From NCBI GenBank assembly GCA_030691385.1, contig JAUYEI010000121.1, positions 1 through 44,100 on the forward strand: a stretch of DNA of 44,100 nucleotides, read 5' to 3'. This document shows, piece after piece, positions 17,452 to 28,124 of this stretch (its first letter is position 1; every line of letters begins with the position of its first letter). The notes below the pieces were generated by a model, which worked only from the letters and a program-made list of their open reading frames with translations, was not told the origin of the DNA and searched no databases. A program made the position numbers and the translations under genes. This DNA is from Azonexus sp. (GTDB taxonomy: Bacteria; Pseudomonadota; Gammaproteobacteria; Burkholderiales; Rhodocyclaceae).

Positions 17452-18609
17452 GTGTCGTTGCTGCCCTCATTCATACCCGCCATTCTCGCCCTCGCCGACG
17501 GAACGGTTTTCAAGGGCCAATCCATCGGCGCTGATGGCGTTGCCAGTGGCGAGGTGGTGTTCAACACTGCCATGTCCGGCTACCAGGAAATCCTTACCGA
17601 TCCCTCCTATTGCCGTCAGATCGTCACGCTGACCTACCCGCATATCGGCAACACCGGTTGCAATGCGGAAGATTTTGAGTCCAATGCCAATTACGCCGCC
17701 GGCCTGGTCATTCGTGACCTGCCGCTGGTTGCCTCGAACTGGCGTAGCGAAGAGGACTTGTCGTCTTACCTCAAGAAGCACGGTATCGTCGCCATCGCCG
17801 GCATCGATACGCGCAAGCTGACCCGTATCCTGCGGGAAAAGGGTGCCCAGGCTGGCTGCATCCTGGCCGGCGAAGTTGACGAGTCCAAGGCGCTGGCTCT
17901 GGCCAAGGCATTCCCCGGGCTTTCCGGCATGGACCTGGCCAAGGTGGTTTCCGCCAAGGAGGTCTATGCCTGGACGGAAGCTGAGTGGACGCTGAACGGC
18001 TACCAGCAGGCGGTCGAGCCGCGTTTACATGTCGTTGCCTACGATTTTGGCGTCAAGCGCAACATCTTGCGCATGTTGGCTGAGCGTGGCTGTCGCCTGA
18101 CCGTGGTGCCGGCCGAGACGCCGGCGGCCGATGTGCTGGCGATGAAGCCCGACGGTATTTTCCTGTCGAACGGCCCCGGTGACCCGGAGCCGTGCGATTA
18201 CGCCATCGCTGCGATCAGCGAATTTTTGGAGCGTGGCATCCCGATCTTCGGCATCTGCCTCGGTCACCAGTTGCTGGCGCTGGCCTCCGGAGCCCGGACG
18301 GCGAAGATGAAGTTCGGTCATCACGGAGCCAACCATCCGGTCAAGGATCTGGATAGCGGCCAGGTACTGATTACCAGCCAGAATCATGGTTTTGCTGCCG
18401 ATATCGATTCTCTGCCGGCCAACCTGCGGGTCACGCATGTTTCGCTGTTCGATGGTTCCCTGCAAGGCATCGCCCGCACCGACGTGCCGGCTTTCTCCTT
18501 CCAGGGTCACCCGGAAGCCAGCCCGGGTCCGCATGACGTGGCTTACCTGTTCGATCGCTTCCTTGACACCATGACGCGTGGCGTTGCCGCGCTCAACAAC
18601 GCGCAATAA
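17452..18609 (+). CDS. carA: Carbamoyl-phosphate synthase small (glutaminase) subunit
   Basis: 385 residues starting at GTG, with AAGGAG 8 bases upstream. The N-terminal domain ([37 protein letters not shown]) is followed by a class I glutamine amidotransferase domain with nucleophile Cys269 in [13 protein letters not shown] and the catalytic His-Glu in [13 protein letters not shown]. It supplies ammonia from glutamine to CarB for carbamoyl phosphate, which feeds pyrimidines and arginine. carB follows after 21 bases. Regulation may involve the leader hairpin at 17386-17415. Confidence 0.97.
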   Translation: MSLLPSFIPAILALADGTVFKGQSIGADGVASGEVVFNTAMSGYQEILTDPSYCRQIVTLTYPHIGNTGCNAEDFESNANYAAGLVIRDLPLVASNWRSEEDLSSYLKKHGIVAIAGIDTRKLTRILREKGAQAGCILAGEVDESKALALAKAFPGLSGMDLAKVVSAKEVYAWTEAEWTLNGYQQAVEPRLHVVAYDFGVKRNILRMLAERGCRLTVVPAETPAADVLAMKPDGIFLSNGPGDPEPCDYAIAAISEFLERGIPIFGICLGHQLLALASGARTAKMKFGHHGANHPVKDLDSGQVLITSQNHGFAADIDSLPANLRVTHVSLFDGSLQGIARTDVPAFSFQGHPEASPGPHDVAYLFDRFLDTMTRGVAALNNAQ

Positions 18610-18630
18610 GCGGCACAGAGAGAGATAAAG

Positions 18631-21600
18631 ATGCCGAAACGTACAGACATAAAAAGTGTTTTGATTATTGGTGCCGGCCCGATCATCATCGGTCAGGCCT
18701 GCGAATTCGACTACTCCGGCGCGCAAGCCTGCAAGGCCCTGCGCGAAGAGGGTTACAAGGTCATCCTGGTGAATTCCAACCCGGCGACCATCATGACCGA
18801 CCCGGAGATGGCCGATGTCACCTACATCGAGCCGATCACCTGGCAGGTTGTCGCCAAGATCATCGATAAGGAACGCCCGGATGCGCTGCTCCCAACCATG
18901 GGTGGCCAGACCGCGCTGAACTGCGCGCTCGACCTTGACCGTGAAGGCGTGCTTGCCAAGTTCAACGTCGAGTTGATCGGTGCTTCCAAGGAAGCCATCG
19001 ACAAAGCCGAGGATCGCCAGAAGTTCAAGGATGCGATGACCAAGATCGGTCTCGGTTCCGCCAAGTCGGCTACCGCGCACAGCATGGAAGAGGCCTGCCA
19101 GGTGCAGGCCGTAATCGGCTTTCCGACCATCATTCGCCCATCCTTCACGTTGGGTGGCACGGGCGGCGGCATTGCCTACAACATGGAAGAGTTCGAGACC
19201 ATCTGCAAGCGCGGTCTGGAAGCCTCGCCGACCAACGAGTTGCTGATCGAAGAGTCGTTGCTTGGCTGGAAAGAGTACGAAATGGAAGTGGTCCGCGACA
19301 AGGCGGACAACTGCATCATTGTTTGCTCGATCGAAAACCTTGATCCGATGGGTGTTCATACCGGCGATTCGATCACCGTCGCCCCAGCCCAGACGCTGAC
19401 CGACAAGGAATACCAGATCCTGCGCAATGCATCGATCGCCGTTCTGCGTGAGATCGGCGTCGATACCGGTGGTTCCAACGTTCAGTTCTCGATCAATCCG
19501 AAGGATGGTCGGATGATCGTCATCGAGATGAATCCGCGCGTCTCGCGTTCGTCGGCGCTGGCCTCCAAGGCAACCGGTTTCCCGATTGCCAAGATCGCTG
19601 CCAAGCTGTCGGTCGGCTACACGCTCGACGAGCTTTCCAACGACATCACCGGTGGCAAGACGCCAGCTTCGTTCGAGCCGTCGATTGACTATGTCGTCAC
19701 CAAGGTGCCGCGTTTCGCCTTCGAGAAATTCCCGCAGGCGGATGACACGCTGACCACGCAGATGAAGTCGGTTGGCGAAGTCATGGCCATTGGCCGCACC
19801 TTCCAGGAATCGTTGCAGAAAGCCTTGCGCGGACTGGAAGTCGGCGTTGACGGTTTCAACCTGAAAACCGTCGACCCGGCTACGATTGATGAGCAACTGG
19901 CCCGGCCGACGCCGGATCGCCTGTGGTACGTCGCCGATGCGTTTGGTATCGGCATGTCGGTTGAGCGCGTTTTTGAACTGACCAAGATCGATCCGTGGTT
20001 CCTCGTCCAGATCAAGGAGATCGTCGATCTCGAACTGGCTGTCGAAAAACGCGATTTTTCCTCGTTGACCGCAGAAGAAGTGCACTACCTGAAGCGCAAG
20101 GGTTTTGCTGATCGTCGCCTGGCCTATTTGCTGAAAACGACCGAGACCGAGTTCCGCAATCGTCGCCATGCCTTGGGCATCCGCCCGGTTTACAAGCGTG
20201 TCGACACCTGTGCCGCCGAATTCTCGACCGATACCGCCTATATGTACTCGACCTATGAGGACGAGTGCGAGGCCAACCCGACCGACAAGAAGAAGATCAT
20301 GGTGCTCGGTGGTGGTCCGAACCGTATCGGCCAGGGCATCGAGTTTGACTACTGCTGCGTGCATGCCGCCATGGCGATGCGCGAAGACGGTTACGAAACC
20401 ATCATGGTCAACTGCAATCCGGAAACCGTGTCGACCGACTACGACACCTCCGATCGCCTGTATTTCGAACCCCTGACGCTGGAAGATGTGCTGGAAATCG
20501 TTGCCATCGAAAAGCCGGTGGGCGTCATCGTTCAGTACGGTGGTCAGACCCCGCTCAAATTGGCGCTGGCGCTGGAAGCCAATGGCGTGCCGATCATCGG
20601 TACCAGCCCGGAATCCATCGATGTGGCTGAGGACCGCGAGCGCTTCCAGAAGCTGCTGCACGAACTCGGCCTCAAGCAGCCGCCCAACCGCACGGCGCGT
20701 ACCGAAGAGGATGCGCTGCGTCTGGCCCAGGAGATTGGTTATCCGCTGGTCGTCCGTCCGTCCTACGTGCTGGGTGGTCGGGCCATGGAAATCGTCCATG
20801 AGCAGAAGGACCTCGAGCGCTACATGCGCGAAGCCGTCAAGGTTTCGCACGATTCGCCGGTGCTTCTCGATCGCTTCCTGAATGACGCCGTGGAGTGTGA
20901 CGTCGATGCCCTGTCCGATGGTGAGGATGTCATCATTGGTGGCGTCATGGAGCACATTGAACAGGCTGGCGTGCACTCCGGTGACTCGGCTTGTTCGCTG
21001 CCGCCGTATTCGCTGTCGGTTGCCGTGCAGGACGAACTGCGTCGCCAGACCAAATTGATGGCCAAGGCGCTCAACGTTTGCGGCCTGATGAATGTGCAGT
21101 TCGCCATCAAGGACAACGACGTCTACGTGCTGGAAGTCAATCCGCGTGCCTCGCGTACTGTGCCCTTCGTTTCCAAGGCCACCGGCCTGCAACTGGCTAA
21201 GATTGCCGCGCGCTGCATGGCGGGGCGCAGCCTCAAGGATCAGGGCGTGACCAGGGAAGTGATTCCGCCGTATTTCTCGGTCAAGGAGGCGGTCTTTCCC
21301 TTCGTCAAGTTCCCGGGTGTCGATACCATTCTTGGTCCGGAAATGAAGTCGACTGGCGAGGTGATGGGCGTCGGCGTTACCTTTGCCGAAGCCTTTGTCA
21401 AGTCGCAACTGGCCGCCAGCGTCAAGCTGCCGACCACCGGCAAGGTCTTTATGTCGGTCAAGGATAGCGACAAGGCCAAGGCGATTGAAATTGCCCGCCA
21501 TCTGCTCGAAGCCGGTTTCCATCTCGTGGCGACACGCGGTACTGCACATGCCATTGAAGCTGCCGGTTTGCCGGTGCAGACGGTGAACAAATTCACCGAA

Positions 21601-21837
21601 GGTCGTCCGCATATTGTCGACATGATCAAGAACAACGAAATTACTCTGATCATCAACACGGTTGAGGAAAAGCGTCAGGCGATCAACGACTCGCGTAACA
21701 TCCGCACTTCCGGCCTGCAGGCTCGTGTCACAATGTATACGACAATCTGGGGGGCCGAAGCGGCTGCCGAAGGTATTCGTAATTTGGGCGAGTTGGTGGT
21801 TTATCCGATTCAGGCCTTGCACACGCAGTTACACTGA
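18631..21837 (+). CDS. carB: Carbamoyl-phosphate synthase large subunit
   Basis: 1068 residues, full length. Two homologous halves, each with an ATP-grasp domain: the first begins [23 protein letters not shown], the second (about 550 onward) [40 protein letters not shown] and [17 protein letters not shown] are the paired metal/ATP-binding segments. The C-terminal allosteric (MGS-like) domain starts around residue 935 ([22 protein letters not shown]). It makes carbamoyl phosphate from bicarbonate, two ATP and CarA-derived ammonia in the cytosol. It is followed by an intrinsic-terminator-like hairpin. Confidence 0.98.
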   Translation: MPKRTDIKSVLIIGAGPIIIGQACEFDYSGAQACKALREEGYKVILVNSNPATIMTDPEMADVTYIEPITWQVVAKIIDKERPDALLPTMGGQTALNCALDLDREGVLAKFNVELIGASKEAIDKAEDRQKFKDAMTKIGLGSAKSATAHSMEEACQVQAVIGFPTIIRPSFTLGGTGGGIAYNMEEFETICKRGLEASPTNELLIEESLLGWKEYEMEVVRDKADNCIIVCSIENLDPMGVHTGDSITVAPAQTLTDKEYQILRNASIAVLREIGVDTGGSNVQFSINPKDGRMIVIEMNPRVSRSSALASKATGFPIAKIAAKLSVGYTLDELSNDITGGKTPASFEPSIDYVVTKVPRFAFEKFPQADDTLTTQMKSVGEVMAIGRTFQESLQKALRGLEVGVDGFNLKTVDPATIDEQLARPTPDRLWYVADAFGIGMSVERVFELTKIDPWFLVQIKEIVDLELAVEKRDFSSLTAEEVHYLKRKGFADRRLAYLLKTTETEFRNRRHALGIRPVYKRVDTCAAEFSTDTAYMYSTYEDECEANPTDKKKIMVLGGGPNRIGQGIEFDYCCVHAAMAMREDGYETIMVNCNPETVSTDYDTSDRLYFEPLTLEDVLEIVAIEKPVGVIVQYGGQTPLKLALALEANGVPIIGTSPESIDVAEDRERFQKLLHELGLKQPPNRTARTEEDALRLAQEIGYPLVVRPSYVLGGRAMEIVHEQKDLERYMREAVKVSHDSPVLLDRFLNDAVECDVDALSDGEDVIIGGVMEHIEQAGVHSGDSACSLPPYSLSVAVQDELRRQTKLMAKALNVCGLMNVQFAIKDNDVYVLEVNPRASRTVPFVSKATGLQLAKIAARCMAGRSLKDQGVTREVIPPYFSVKEAVFPFVKFPGVDTILGPEMKSTGEVMGVGVTFAEAFVKSQLAASVKLPTTGKVFMSVKDSDKAKAIEIARHLLEAGFHLVATRGTAHAIEAAGLPVQTVNKFTEGRPHIVDMIKNNEITLIINTVEEKRQAINDSRNIRTSGLQARVTMYTTIWGAEAAAEGIRNLGELVVYPIQALHTQLH

Positions 21838-21847
21838 GACAAACCTG

Positions 21848-21890
21848 AAACCGCCGGGTAGCCTTGGGGCGCCGGCGGTTTTGCTTTTGC
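21848..21890 (+). terminator. Intrinsic terminator between carB and greA
   Basis: AAACCGCCGG (21848-21857) pairs with CCGGCGGTTT (21872-21881), 10 bp around a 14-base loop, followed by TTTTGCTTTT. It ends only about 12 bases before the greA start, so it may act as a partial terminator or attenuator for greA. Confidence 0.7.
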
Positions 21891-21901
21891 TGGAAGACGA
21901 T

Positions 21902-22378
21902 ATGAGCAAAGTTCCATTGACCGTAAAGGGCGCTGAAAAGCTGCGCGAAGAACTGCATCGACTGAAGACGGTTGATCGTCCGTGGGTGATTGGTGCTATC
22001 GCCGAGGCTCGCGCCCATGGCGATCTTTCTGAAAACGCCGAGTACGATGCGGCCAAGGAGCGCCAGGGCTTCATCGAAGGGCGTATCCAGGAAGTCGAGG
22101 GCAAGCTGTCGCATGCCCAGATCATCGATCCTAAGCTGCTTGATGCCGATGGTCGCTGCGTGTTTGGTGCGACGCTCGATCTTGAAGATCAGGATAGCGG
22201 CGACGCCGTGACCTACCAGATCGTCGGCGAGGACGAAGCTGAGATCAAGGCTGGCAAGATTTCAGTCAATTCGCCGATTGCCCGCGCGCTGATCGGCAAG
22301 TACGCTGGCGATATCGCCCAGGTTCAGGCGCCGGGCGGCATGCGCGAGTACGAAGTTATCGACGTTCGCTACGAATAA
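21902..22378 (+). CDS. greA: Transcription elongation factor GreA
   Basis: 158 residues, standard length. The N-terminal antiparallel coiled coil starts [19 protein letters not shown] and carries the acidic tip [15 protein letters not shown], which enters the RNA polymerase secondary channel to stimulate cleavage of backtracked RNA. The C-terminal FKBP-like domain ends [18 protein letters not shown]…[11 protein letters not shown]. The ATG at 21902 has GGAAGA upstream; longer in-frame readings run back into carB. carAB-greA is a conserved proteobacterial order. Confidence 0.96.
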   Translation: MSKVPLTVKGAEKLREELHRLKTVDRPWVIGAIAEARAHGDLSENAEYDAAKERQGFIEGRIQEVEGKLSHAQIIDPKLLDADGRCVFGATLDLEDQDSGDAVTYQIVGEDEAEIKAGKISVNSPIARALIGKYAGDIAQVQAPGGMREYEVIDVRYE

Positions 22379-22383
22379 TTCAC

Positions 22384-22845
22384 GTGCGCCGGCTGTCCGA
22401 AGCCCTCTATCTGTTCGCCATCACCCTGTGGGTGGGCGGCCTGTGGACCATTGGCTACATGGTGGCGCCTGTGCTCTTTACCAGTCTGGGCGACCGGCAG
22501 CTTGCCGGTATGGTGGCCGGCAAGCTGTTTGCGCTGATTAACTGGGTGGGTTTGGGATGCGCTGCCTGGTTGCTGGTGTTTCTGGTTTCCCGTTGTGGCG
22601 GGCAGGTTTTCAAGCGAGCCGTCTTCTGGCTGGTTGTTCTGATGGTGCTGCTGACGGCGGCCAGCCAGTTCGGCATCCAGCCCTTGATGGTGCAGTTCAA
22701 GCTCGATGCCTTGCCGCGCGAAGTGATGGAAAGCGTTTTGCGCGACCGTTTTACCGCGTGGCACGGAATTTCCAGCATTCTCTACCTGGTGCAGAGTCTG
22801 CTGGGATTGTGGCTGGTGATCTGGAGCGGTCGCGGGCTGAAGTGA
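22384..22845 (+). CDS. DUF4149 family integral membrane protein
   Basis: 153 residues from a GTG start 5 bases after greA. It has four predicted transmembrane segments (about 8-30, 44-68, 76-96, 127-148). The N-terminus LSEALYLFAITLWVGGLWTIGYMVAPVLF and the later FTAWHGISSILYLV match the DUF4149 pattern often found next to greA and yhbY in betaproteobacteria. Function is unknown. Its stop codon directly abuts the stop codon of the convergent yhbY gene. Confidence 0.8.
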   Translation: MRRLSEALYLFAITLWVGGLWTIGYMVAPVLFTSLGDRQLAGMVAGKLFALINWVGLGCAAWLLVFLVSRCGGQVFKRAVFWLVVLMVLLTAASQFGIQPLMVQFKLDALPREVMESVLRDRFTAWHGISSILYLVQSLLGLWLVIWSGRGLK

Positions 22846-23211
22846 TCAGCCCTGGAAGGCTCGCTTGCTTTTACGCGGGGCGGCAGGAACGGGGCGTCTC
22901 GGTTTTGGGGCTTTTTTCGCGTTGACCGTAGCAATCTCGGCGGGAATGGGGCGAAAAACGACCAGCAGCTTGCCGATGTGCTGAACAGGCGCAGCACCCA
23001 ATTGGGCGCAGATCTGCTCGTAATAGGCCAGACGATTTTCGCGGCTGTCACCATAAACACGAATCTTGATCAGTTCATGGGCGTTAAGGTTCATTTCGAT
23101 TTCCTTTAGAACGCCCTCGGTGAGGCCGTTTTCGGCAATCGAGACAACAGGATTCAGGTCGTGGGCCTTGGCGCGCAGTTCGCGGCGTTGGGCAGATGAT
23201 ATTTGCAGCAT
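22846..23211 (-). CDS. yhbY: CRM-domain RNA-binding protein YhbY
   Basis: 121 residues. The CRS1-YhbY (CRM) domain covers about 1-90: [29 protein letters not shown], then the [12 protein letters not shown] basic segment and [12 protein letters not shown] proteins bind RNA; E. coli YhbY associates with pre-50S ribosomal particles. A lysine- and proline-rich tail of about 30 residues ([22 protein letters not shown]) extends beyond the domain, and it contains a copy of the dispersed repeat motif. AAAGG lies 6 bases before the ATG. It is divergent from rlmE across 31 bases, a common pairing. Confidence 0.93.
   Translation of the reverse strand: MLQISSAQRRELRAKAHDLNPVVSIAENGLTEGVLKEIEMNLNAHELIKIRVYGDSRENRLAYYEQICAQLGAAPVQHIGKLLVVFRPIPAEIATVNAKKAPKPRRPVPAAPRKSKRAFQG
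22903..22933 (+). repeat. Repeat-family sequence inside yhbY
   Basis: Contains TTTTTTCG followed by CGTTGACCGTAGCA. The same 22 bases, with one extra G, occur in folP at 26440-26472 although the two genes read it on opposite strands. The block resembles the extragenic repeat (TTTTTTCCGGTTGACCGTGG) in its T run and GTTGACCGT core. Confidence 0.55.
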
Positions 23212-23242
23212 AGTAAACCTTTCAAAAACGGCATTTTACCGA

Positions 23243-23860
23243 ATGAAAAGAACCAGAACCAGTAAAGCTTGGATGCGCGAGCATGTTAATGATACCTACG
23301 TTCAACTTGCTAGGAAGGAGGGCTGGCGTTCCCGAGCCGCTTTCAAGCTACTTGAGATCGATGACAAGGATAAGTTGCTCAAGCGTGGCGAGGTGGTTGT
23401 CGACCTCGGTGCCACGCCGGGTGGCTGGTCGCAGGTTGCTACCAAACGGGTTGGTGATGGCGGAATGGTGATTGCGCTCGACCTGCTCGAAATGGAACCG
23501 ATTCATAACGTTCATTTCATTCAGGGTGACTTTCGTGAAGACGACGTGCTGGAGCAGCTAGAAAAACAGTTGGGTGATCGCCGGGTGGGGCTTGTAATGT
23601 CCGACATGGCCCCCAATATGTCTGGTGTGCCGCTGGTTGATCAGGCCCGAGTGATGCATCTGGCTGAACTGGGACTCGAGTTTTCCAGGGCGCATTTGAA
23701 ACCGGAAGGCGCTTTTCTGGTCAAAGTATTTCAGGGAACGGATTACGAGACGTTTTTGCGTCAGATGCGTGAGACGTTCAAGACTGTCGTAGTGCGCAAA
23801 CCGGACGCTTCCCGTGATCGTAGTGCTGAGCTTTATTTGCTCGGATGCACATTGCGTTGA
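23243..23860 (+). CDS. rlmE: 23S rRNA (uridine-2'-O)-methyltransferase RlmE
   Basis: 205 residues from the ATG at 23243; in-frame sequence upstream belongs to the yhbY region. The SAM-binding motif [15 protein letters not shown], the catalytic Asp in [11 protein letters not shown] and the catalytic Lys in AFLVKVFQG form the RrmJ/FtsJ K-D-K-E site. It methylates the ribose of U2552 (E. coli numbering) in the 23S A-loop at a late stage of 50S assembly. It lies 55 bases upstream of ftsH, the conserved heat-shock rlmE-ftsH pair. Confidence 0.96.
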   Translation: MKRTRTSKAWMREHVNDTYVQLARKEGWRSRAAFKLLEIDDKDKLLKRGEVVVDLGATPGGWSQVATKRVGDGGMVIALDLLEMEPIHNVHFIQGDFREDDVLEQLEKQLGDRRVGLVMSDMAPNMSGVPLVDQARVMHLAELGLEFSRAHLKPEGAFLVKVFQGTDYETFLRQMRETFKTVVVRKPDASRDRSAELYLLGCTLR

Positions 23861-23915
23861 GAGTTTTGTTTAGAATGGCATTTTTATCGCTCGTCGCTGT
23901 ATAAGGAGTGCAAGC

Positions 23916-25796
23916 TTGAACAACATGTTCAAAAACCTGGCAGTCTGGCTGGTCATCGGCCTGGTGCTGATGACAGTGTTTAATCAGTTCAACAGCCGTC
24001 AGGTTGCAACCGGATCCGTCGAATACTCCCAGTTTATCGAGGAGGTGAAGTCTGGTCGCATTTCCAAGGTGGTCATGGAAGGCCGTACGCTGAAGGCGAC
24101 GACGAGCGAAGGCAAGCGCATAACATCCTACGCGCCGCCTGATCTCTGGCTGGTTTCCGACCTGCTCAAAAATGGCGTCAAGATTGAAGCCAAGCCGGAA
24201 GAGGAACCGTCCTTCCTGATGAATCTCTTCGTCAGCTGGTTCCCGATGCTTCTGCTGATCGGTGTCTGGGTCTTCTTCATGCGTCAGATGCAGGGCGGTG
24301 GCAAAGGCGGAGCTTTTTCCTTCGGCAAGTCCAAGGCGCGCATGATGGACGAGTCGACCAATGCCATTACCTTCGCCGATGTTGCGGGTTGTGACGAGGC
24401 CAAGGAAGAGGTTCAGGAAATCGTCGATTTTCTGCGTGACCCCTCCAAGTTCCAGAAGCTCGGTGGCCGTATTCCCAAGGGCGTGCTGATGGTCGGCAAT
24501 CCGGGGACCGGCAAGACCCTGCTCGCCAAGGCAATTGCCGGAGAAGCCAAGGTGCCGTTCTTCAGTATTTCGGGTTCCGATTTCGTTGAAATGTTTGTTG
24601 GCGTTGGCGCAGCCCGCGTCCGTGACATGTTCGAGAACGCCAAGAAGCATGCGCCATGCATCATCTTCATTGATGAAATCGACGCGGTTGGCCGTCATCG
24701 TGGTGCCGGTCTCGGTGGTGGCAACGACGAGCGTGAGCAGACGCTGAACCAGTTGCTGGTCGAGATGGACGGCTTCGAAGGCCACTCCGGTACCATTGTG
24801 ATTGCCGCAACCAACCGTCCGGACATCCTTGACCCGGCACTGCTGCGTCCGGGCCGCTTCGACCGTCAGGTTGTCGTGCCGCTGCCCGATATTCGTGGCC
24901 GCGAGGAAATCCTCAAGGTGCACATGCGCAAGGTGCCAATCTCCGGCGACGTCAAGGCCGATATCATTGCGCGTGGCACCCCGGGATTCTCCGGTGCCGA
25001 CCTGGCCAATCTGGTCAATGAGGCGGCCTTGTTTGCTGCACGCACCAACAAGCGCCTCGTTGATATGGAAGACTTTGAGAAGGCCAAGGACAAAATCATG
25101 ATGGGCGCGGAGCGCCGCAGCATGGTGATGAGCGAGGAAGAAAAGATGAATACGGCGTACCACGAGTCGGGACATGCAGTGGTCGCCAAACTGGTGCCAA
25201 AATCAGATCCCGTTCACAAGGTCACCATTATCCCGCGCGGCCGTGCTCTGGGGCTGACCATGCAACTGCCGGAAGAGGATCGATATGCTTACGACCGGCA
25301 GTACCTGATGAGCCGTATTGCTGTGCTCTTCGGTGGTCGCATTGCCGAAGAGTTGTTCATGAATCAGATGACGACCGGTGCGTCCAACGACTTTGAGCGG
25401 GCCACTGGTATGGCTCGCGATATGGTCACCCGCTACGGCATGTCGGATCTTGGTGTGATGGTCTATGGCGAAAACGATGGTGAGGTGTTCCTCGGCCGCT
25501 CGGTGACCCAGCACAAGAATGTTTCTGAAGCGACCATGCAGAAAGTGGATGCTGAAATCCGTCGCCTGATCGACGAACAGTACGCACTTGCCCGTCGTCT
25601 GCTTGAAGAGAATCGTGACAAGGTTGAGGCAATGACCAAGGCCTTGCTTGAGTGGGAAACCATTGATGCCGAGCAGATCGACGACATCATGGCTGGCAAG
25701 GCACCGCGTCCGCCCAAACCGTCCCAGTCGACGTCGCGCTCGAATACGCCGAGCGATACCCCGGGGGCGGAGCCCAGCGCTGCTGCGACAGCCTGA
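23916..25796 (+). CDS. ftsH: ATP-dependent zinc metalloprotease FtsH
   Basis: 626 residues. A TTG start is chosen because GGAG lies 7 bases before it, whereas the next ATG, three codons later, would be 16 bases away. Two transmembrane helices (about 6-24 and 103-122) flank a periplasmic domain. The AAA domain has Walker A GNPGTGKT (194-201), Walker [12 protein letters not shown] and the second-region [18 protein letters not shown]. The peptidase has HESGH (416-420) plus a downstream Asp. FtsH degrades misfolded membrane proteins, sigma-32 and LpxC in E. coli. A strong terminator follows. Confidence 0.97.
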   Translation: MNNMFKNLAVWLVIGLVLMTVFNQFNSRQVATGSVEYSQFIEEVKSGRISKVVMEGRTLKATTSEGKRITSYAPPDLWLVSDLLKNGVKIEAKPEEEPSFLMNLFVSWFPMLLLIGVWVFFMRQMQGGGKGGAFSFGKSKARMMDESTNAITFADVAGCDEAKEEVQEIVDFLRDPSKFQKLGGRIPKGVLMVGNPGTGKTLLAKAIAGEAKVPFFSISGSDFVEMFVGVGAARVRDMFENAKKHAPCIIFIDEIDAVGRHRGAGLGGGNDEREQTLNQLLVEMDGFEGHSGTIVIAATNRPDILDPALLRPGRFDRQVVVPLPDIRGREEILKVHMRKVPISGDVKADIIARGTPGFSGADLANLVNEAALFAARTNKRLVDMEDFEKAKDKIMMGAERRSMVMSEEEKMNTAYHESGHAVVAKLVPKSDPVHKVTIIPRGRALGLTMQLPEEDRYAYDRQYLMSRIAVLFGGRIAEELFMNQMTTGASNDFERATGMARDMVTRYGMSDLGVMVYGENDGEVFLGRSVTQHKNVSEATMQKVDAEIRRLIDEQYALARRLLEENRDKVEAMTKALLEWETIDAEQIDDIMAGKAPRPPKPSQSTSRSNTPSDTPGAEPSAAATA

Positions 25797-25815
25797 GCTT
25801 TCTGATTGCTGAATT

Positions 25816-25846
25816 GGCCGGGAGTCTCTCCCGGCCTTTTATTTTT
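25816..25846 (+). terminator. Intrinsic terminator after ftsH
   Basis: GGCCGGGAG (25816-25824) and CTCCCGGCC (25828-25836) form a 9-bp stem with a 3-base loop, followed by TTTTATTTTT. The T tract ends 5 bases before the folP start codon. Confidence 0.85.
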
Positions 25847-25851
25847 GCGCC

Positions 25852-26688
25852 ATGACAATACTGCACTGTGGCCGTTTCAGGCTTGCGCTGGATCGCCCCT
25901 TGTTGATGGGGATCGTCAATCTGACACCAGATTCGTTTTCCGGTGATGGATTGGTCGGTGATGTCGAGCAAGCCATAAAACATGCCCGCCAGCAATTTGA
26001 GGCCGGTTCGGATATTCTCGATATCGGTGCCGAATCATCGCGCCCGGGGGCGATTCCGACCTCTGCAGAGGTCGAATTGCGGCGCCTGTTACCTGTTCTG
26101 AAGGAAATTGCCGGCTGGGGTGTTCCCGTCTCGGTGGATACCTACAAGCCGGCTGTCATGCGCGCCGCACTTGAGGCTGGGGCGACGATGATCAATGACA
26201 TCACCGGCATGACCCATCCTGAAGCCCTGTCGGTCGTTGCGCAGAGCGATTGCGCCGTGTGTGTCATGCATATGCAAGGTGAGCCCGGTACGATGCAGCT
26301 AATGCCGCAGTATCGTGATGTCGTTACGGAGGTGAGATCGTTTTTGCTGGCCGCTGTAGAGCGTTGCAGGAAGGCTGGTATCGACGATAGGCAAATTGTC
26401 GTTGATCCAGGGTTTGGTTTCGGCAAGACAGTGGACCACAATTTGGCCCTTTTTTCGGCGTTGACCGTAGCAGGTGTCGGTGATCTTCCAATGCTGGTCG
26501 GAGTTTCCAGAAAATCCATGCTGGGCGTAATTACCGGCCGACCAGTTGGGGAGCGACAGGCTGCCAGTGTGGCGGCCGCGCTGCTGGCTGCCCAAAAAGG
26601 TGCGAAAATACTACGTGTGCATGACGTGGCGGCAACCAGGGATGCTTTGTCGGTCTGGGCTGCAATAGAACAAAGGGGAGAGAAATGA
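25852..26688 (+). CDS. folP: Dihydropteroate synthase
   Basis: 278 residues. TIM-barrel enzyme joining p-aminobenzoate to dihydropterin pyrophosphate in folate synthesis, the sulfonamide target. Signatures: [58 protein letters not shown] and GVSRKSMLG, with Lys and Arg of the pterin/phosphate site. The ATG directly follows the ftsH terminator and lacks a ribosome-binding site, so expression depends on readthrough or an unseen promoter. Its stop overlaps the glmM start (ATGA). A copy of the dispersed repeat motif lies in a variable loop (codons around 200). Confidence 0.95.
   Translation: MTILHCGRFRLALDRPLLMGIVNLTPDSFSGDGLVGDVEQAIKHARQQFEAGSDILDIGAESSRPGAIPTSAEVELRRLLPVLKEIAGWGVPVSVDTYKPAVMRAALEAGATMINDITGMTHPEALSVVAQSDCAVCVMHMQGEPGTMQLMPQYRDVVTEVRSFLLAAVERCRKAGIDDRQIVVDPGFGFGKTVDHNLALFSALTVAGVGDLPMLVGVSRKSMLGVITGRPVGERQAASVAAALLAAQKGAKILRVHDVAATRDALSVWAAIEQRGEK
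26440..26472 (+). repeat. Repeat-family sequence inside folP
   Basis: AATTTGGCCC is followed by a T run and CGGCGTTGACCGTAGCA. It agrees with the yhbY copy at 22 bases, with one inserted G, and with the extragenic repeats at TTTGGCC, the T run and GTTGACCGT. It encodes [11 protein letters not shown], a region that is variable among FolP proteins. Confidence 0.55.
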
Positions 26689-28037
26689 GCAGGAAATATT
26701 TTGGTACCGATGGCGTGCGCGGTCGTGTCGGCCAGTCGCCGATCACCCCTGATTTTGTAATGCGCCTCGGGTATTCGGCTGGCAAGGCCCTGTTGGGGCA
26801 GAGCAGCATGCCGTCTGGCGAACGGCCAGCAGTACTGATCGGCAAGGATACGCGTCTGTCTGGTTACATGCTGGAGTCAGCATTGGAGGCGGGACTCTCC
26901 GCGGCTGGTATCGATGTCTTCCTGGTCGGCCCGTTGCCGACTCCGGCTGTTGCCTATCTGACCCGCGCATTGCGTTTGCAGGCCGGAATCGTTATCTCCG
27001 CGTCGCATAACCCGTACTACGATAACGGTATCAAATTCTTTTCGGCGCAGGGTGCCAAATTACCTGACGAGGTCGAGCATGCCATCGAGGAAGGAATTGA
27101 TCAGCCGATGGTTTGCGCACCTCCTGCTGACCTTGGTCGCGTCAGGCGTATCGAGGACGCGCGTGGCCGCTATATCGAATTCTGCAAGAGCACCTTCCCC
27201 AATGACCTTGATCTGCGCGGCCTGAAAATCGTCGTCGATTGCGCCCATGGCGCGGCCTATCACATTGCCCCTGCTGTTTTCCATGAACTGGGTGCCGAGG
27301 TGGTTAGCATCGGGGTGCAGCCGAATGGCCTGAACATCAACGATGCTGTCGGGGCCACCGCGCCGAAGGCTCTGTGCGAGGCGGTTCTGGCCAATCGAGC
27401 CGATCTTGGTATCGCTCTGGATGGCGATGCAGATCGTCTCCAGATGGTCGATGCCGAAGGCAATCTCTACGATGGGGATCAATTGCTGTTCGCTATTGTT
27501 CGAAGTCGAACTCGTGCAGCCAAGGTTAAGGGGGTTGTCGGTACGCTAATGAGCAATCTGGCCCTGGAGCATGCCTTGGGCAAGATCGACATACCGTTTG
27601 CCCGCGCAGCGGTTGGCGATCGTTATGTTGTGGAGATGCTCAATGAAAAGGGCTGGCTCTACGGCGGTGAAAATTCCGGTCATATTCTCGCCATGGATAG
27701 ACAAACGACGGGTGATGGTATCGTTGCTGCATTGCAGGTGCTGGCCGCGCTACGCGAGGTCGGCGGTGATTTGAAGGGGTTGCTGGGGGGCTTGGTACTC
27801 TATCCGCAGAAGCTGATTAACGTGCCGATCACGCGTGGGTTTCCATGGAAAGATCATCCAGGAATCACGTCGGCCTTGGCCGAGACCGAAGCCAGCATGG
27901 CTGGGCGGGGCCGGGTGCTACTGCGAGCGTCAGGGACCGAACCTTTGTTGCGGGTGATGGTTGAAGGTGAAGATGCTTGCGAAGTGGCCTCTGCAGCGGA
28001 AAAGCTGGCTAGTATCGTGCGGGAGTCGACGCAATAA
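26685..28037 (+). CDS. glmM: Phosphoglucosamine mutase
   Basis: 450 residues. Interconverts glucosamine-6-P and glucosamine-1-P for UDP-GlcNAc, peptidoglycan and LPS. It has [10 protein letters not shown] at the start, the phosphoserine loop [16 protein letters not shown] (Ser107), the Mg2+ loop DGDADR, the sugar-specificity loop GGENSGH and the C-terminal phosphate site [21 protein letters not shown] precedes the ATG, which overlaps the folP stop codon. ftsH-folP-glmM is a conserved proteobacterial cluster. Confidence 0.97.
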   Translation: MSRKYFGTDGVRGRVGQSPITPDFVMRLGYSAGKALLGQSSMPSGERPAVLIGKDTRLSGYMLESALEAGLSAAGIDVFLVGPLPTPAVAYLTRALRLQAGIVISASHNPYYDNGIKFFSAQGAKLPDEVEHAIEEGIDQPMVCAPPADLGRVRRIEDARGRYIEFCKSTFPNDLDLRGLKIVVDCAHGAAYHIAPAVFHELGAEVVSIGVQPNGLNINDAVGATAPKALCEAVLANRADLGIALDGDADRLQMVDAEGNLYDGDQLLFAIVRSRTRAAKVKGVVGTLMSNLALEHALGKIDIPFARAAVGDRYVVEMLNEKGWLYGGENSGHILAMDRQTTGDGIVAALQVLAALREVGGDLKGLLGGLVLYPQKLINVPITRGFPWKDHPGITSALAETEASMAGRGRVLLRASGTEPLLRVMVEGEDACEVASAAEKLASIVRESTQ

Positions 28038-28060
28038 ATCATCGTATATGTCAAATCGTA

Positions 28061-28090
28061 TTGACCGAAAAAACGACGAGTCGCTATAAT
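28061..28090 (+). promoter_or_regulatory. Sigma-70 promoter of tpiA
   Basis: TTGACC (28061-28066) and a perfect TATAAT (28085-28090) are separated by 18 bases, giving a start at about 28097, 28 bases before the tpiA ATG. It probably also drives secG. Confidence 0.75.
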
Positions 28091-28124
28091 CCGAAGGTTT
28101 TTCGCCAACAGAATCGTCTAGCCC

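Noticed and set aside
18025..21822. 1265-codon open frame antisense to carA/carB
   Set aside because: Shadow of carB: low-complexity Asp/Arg/His-rich translation with no recognisable motif, while the plus strand has full CarB signatures.
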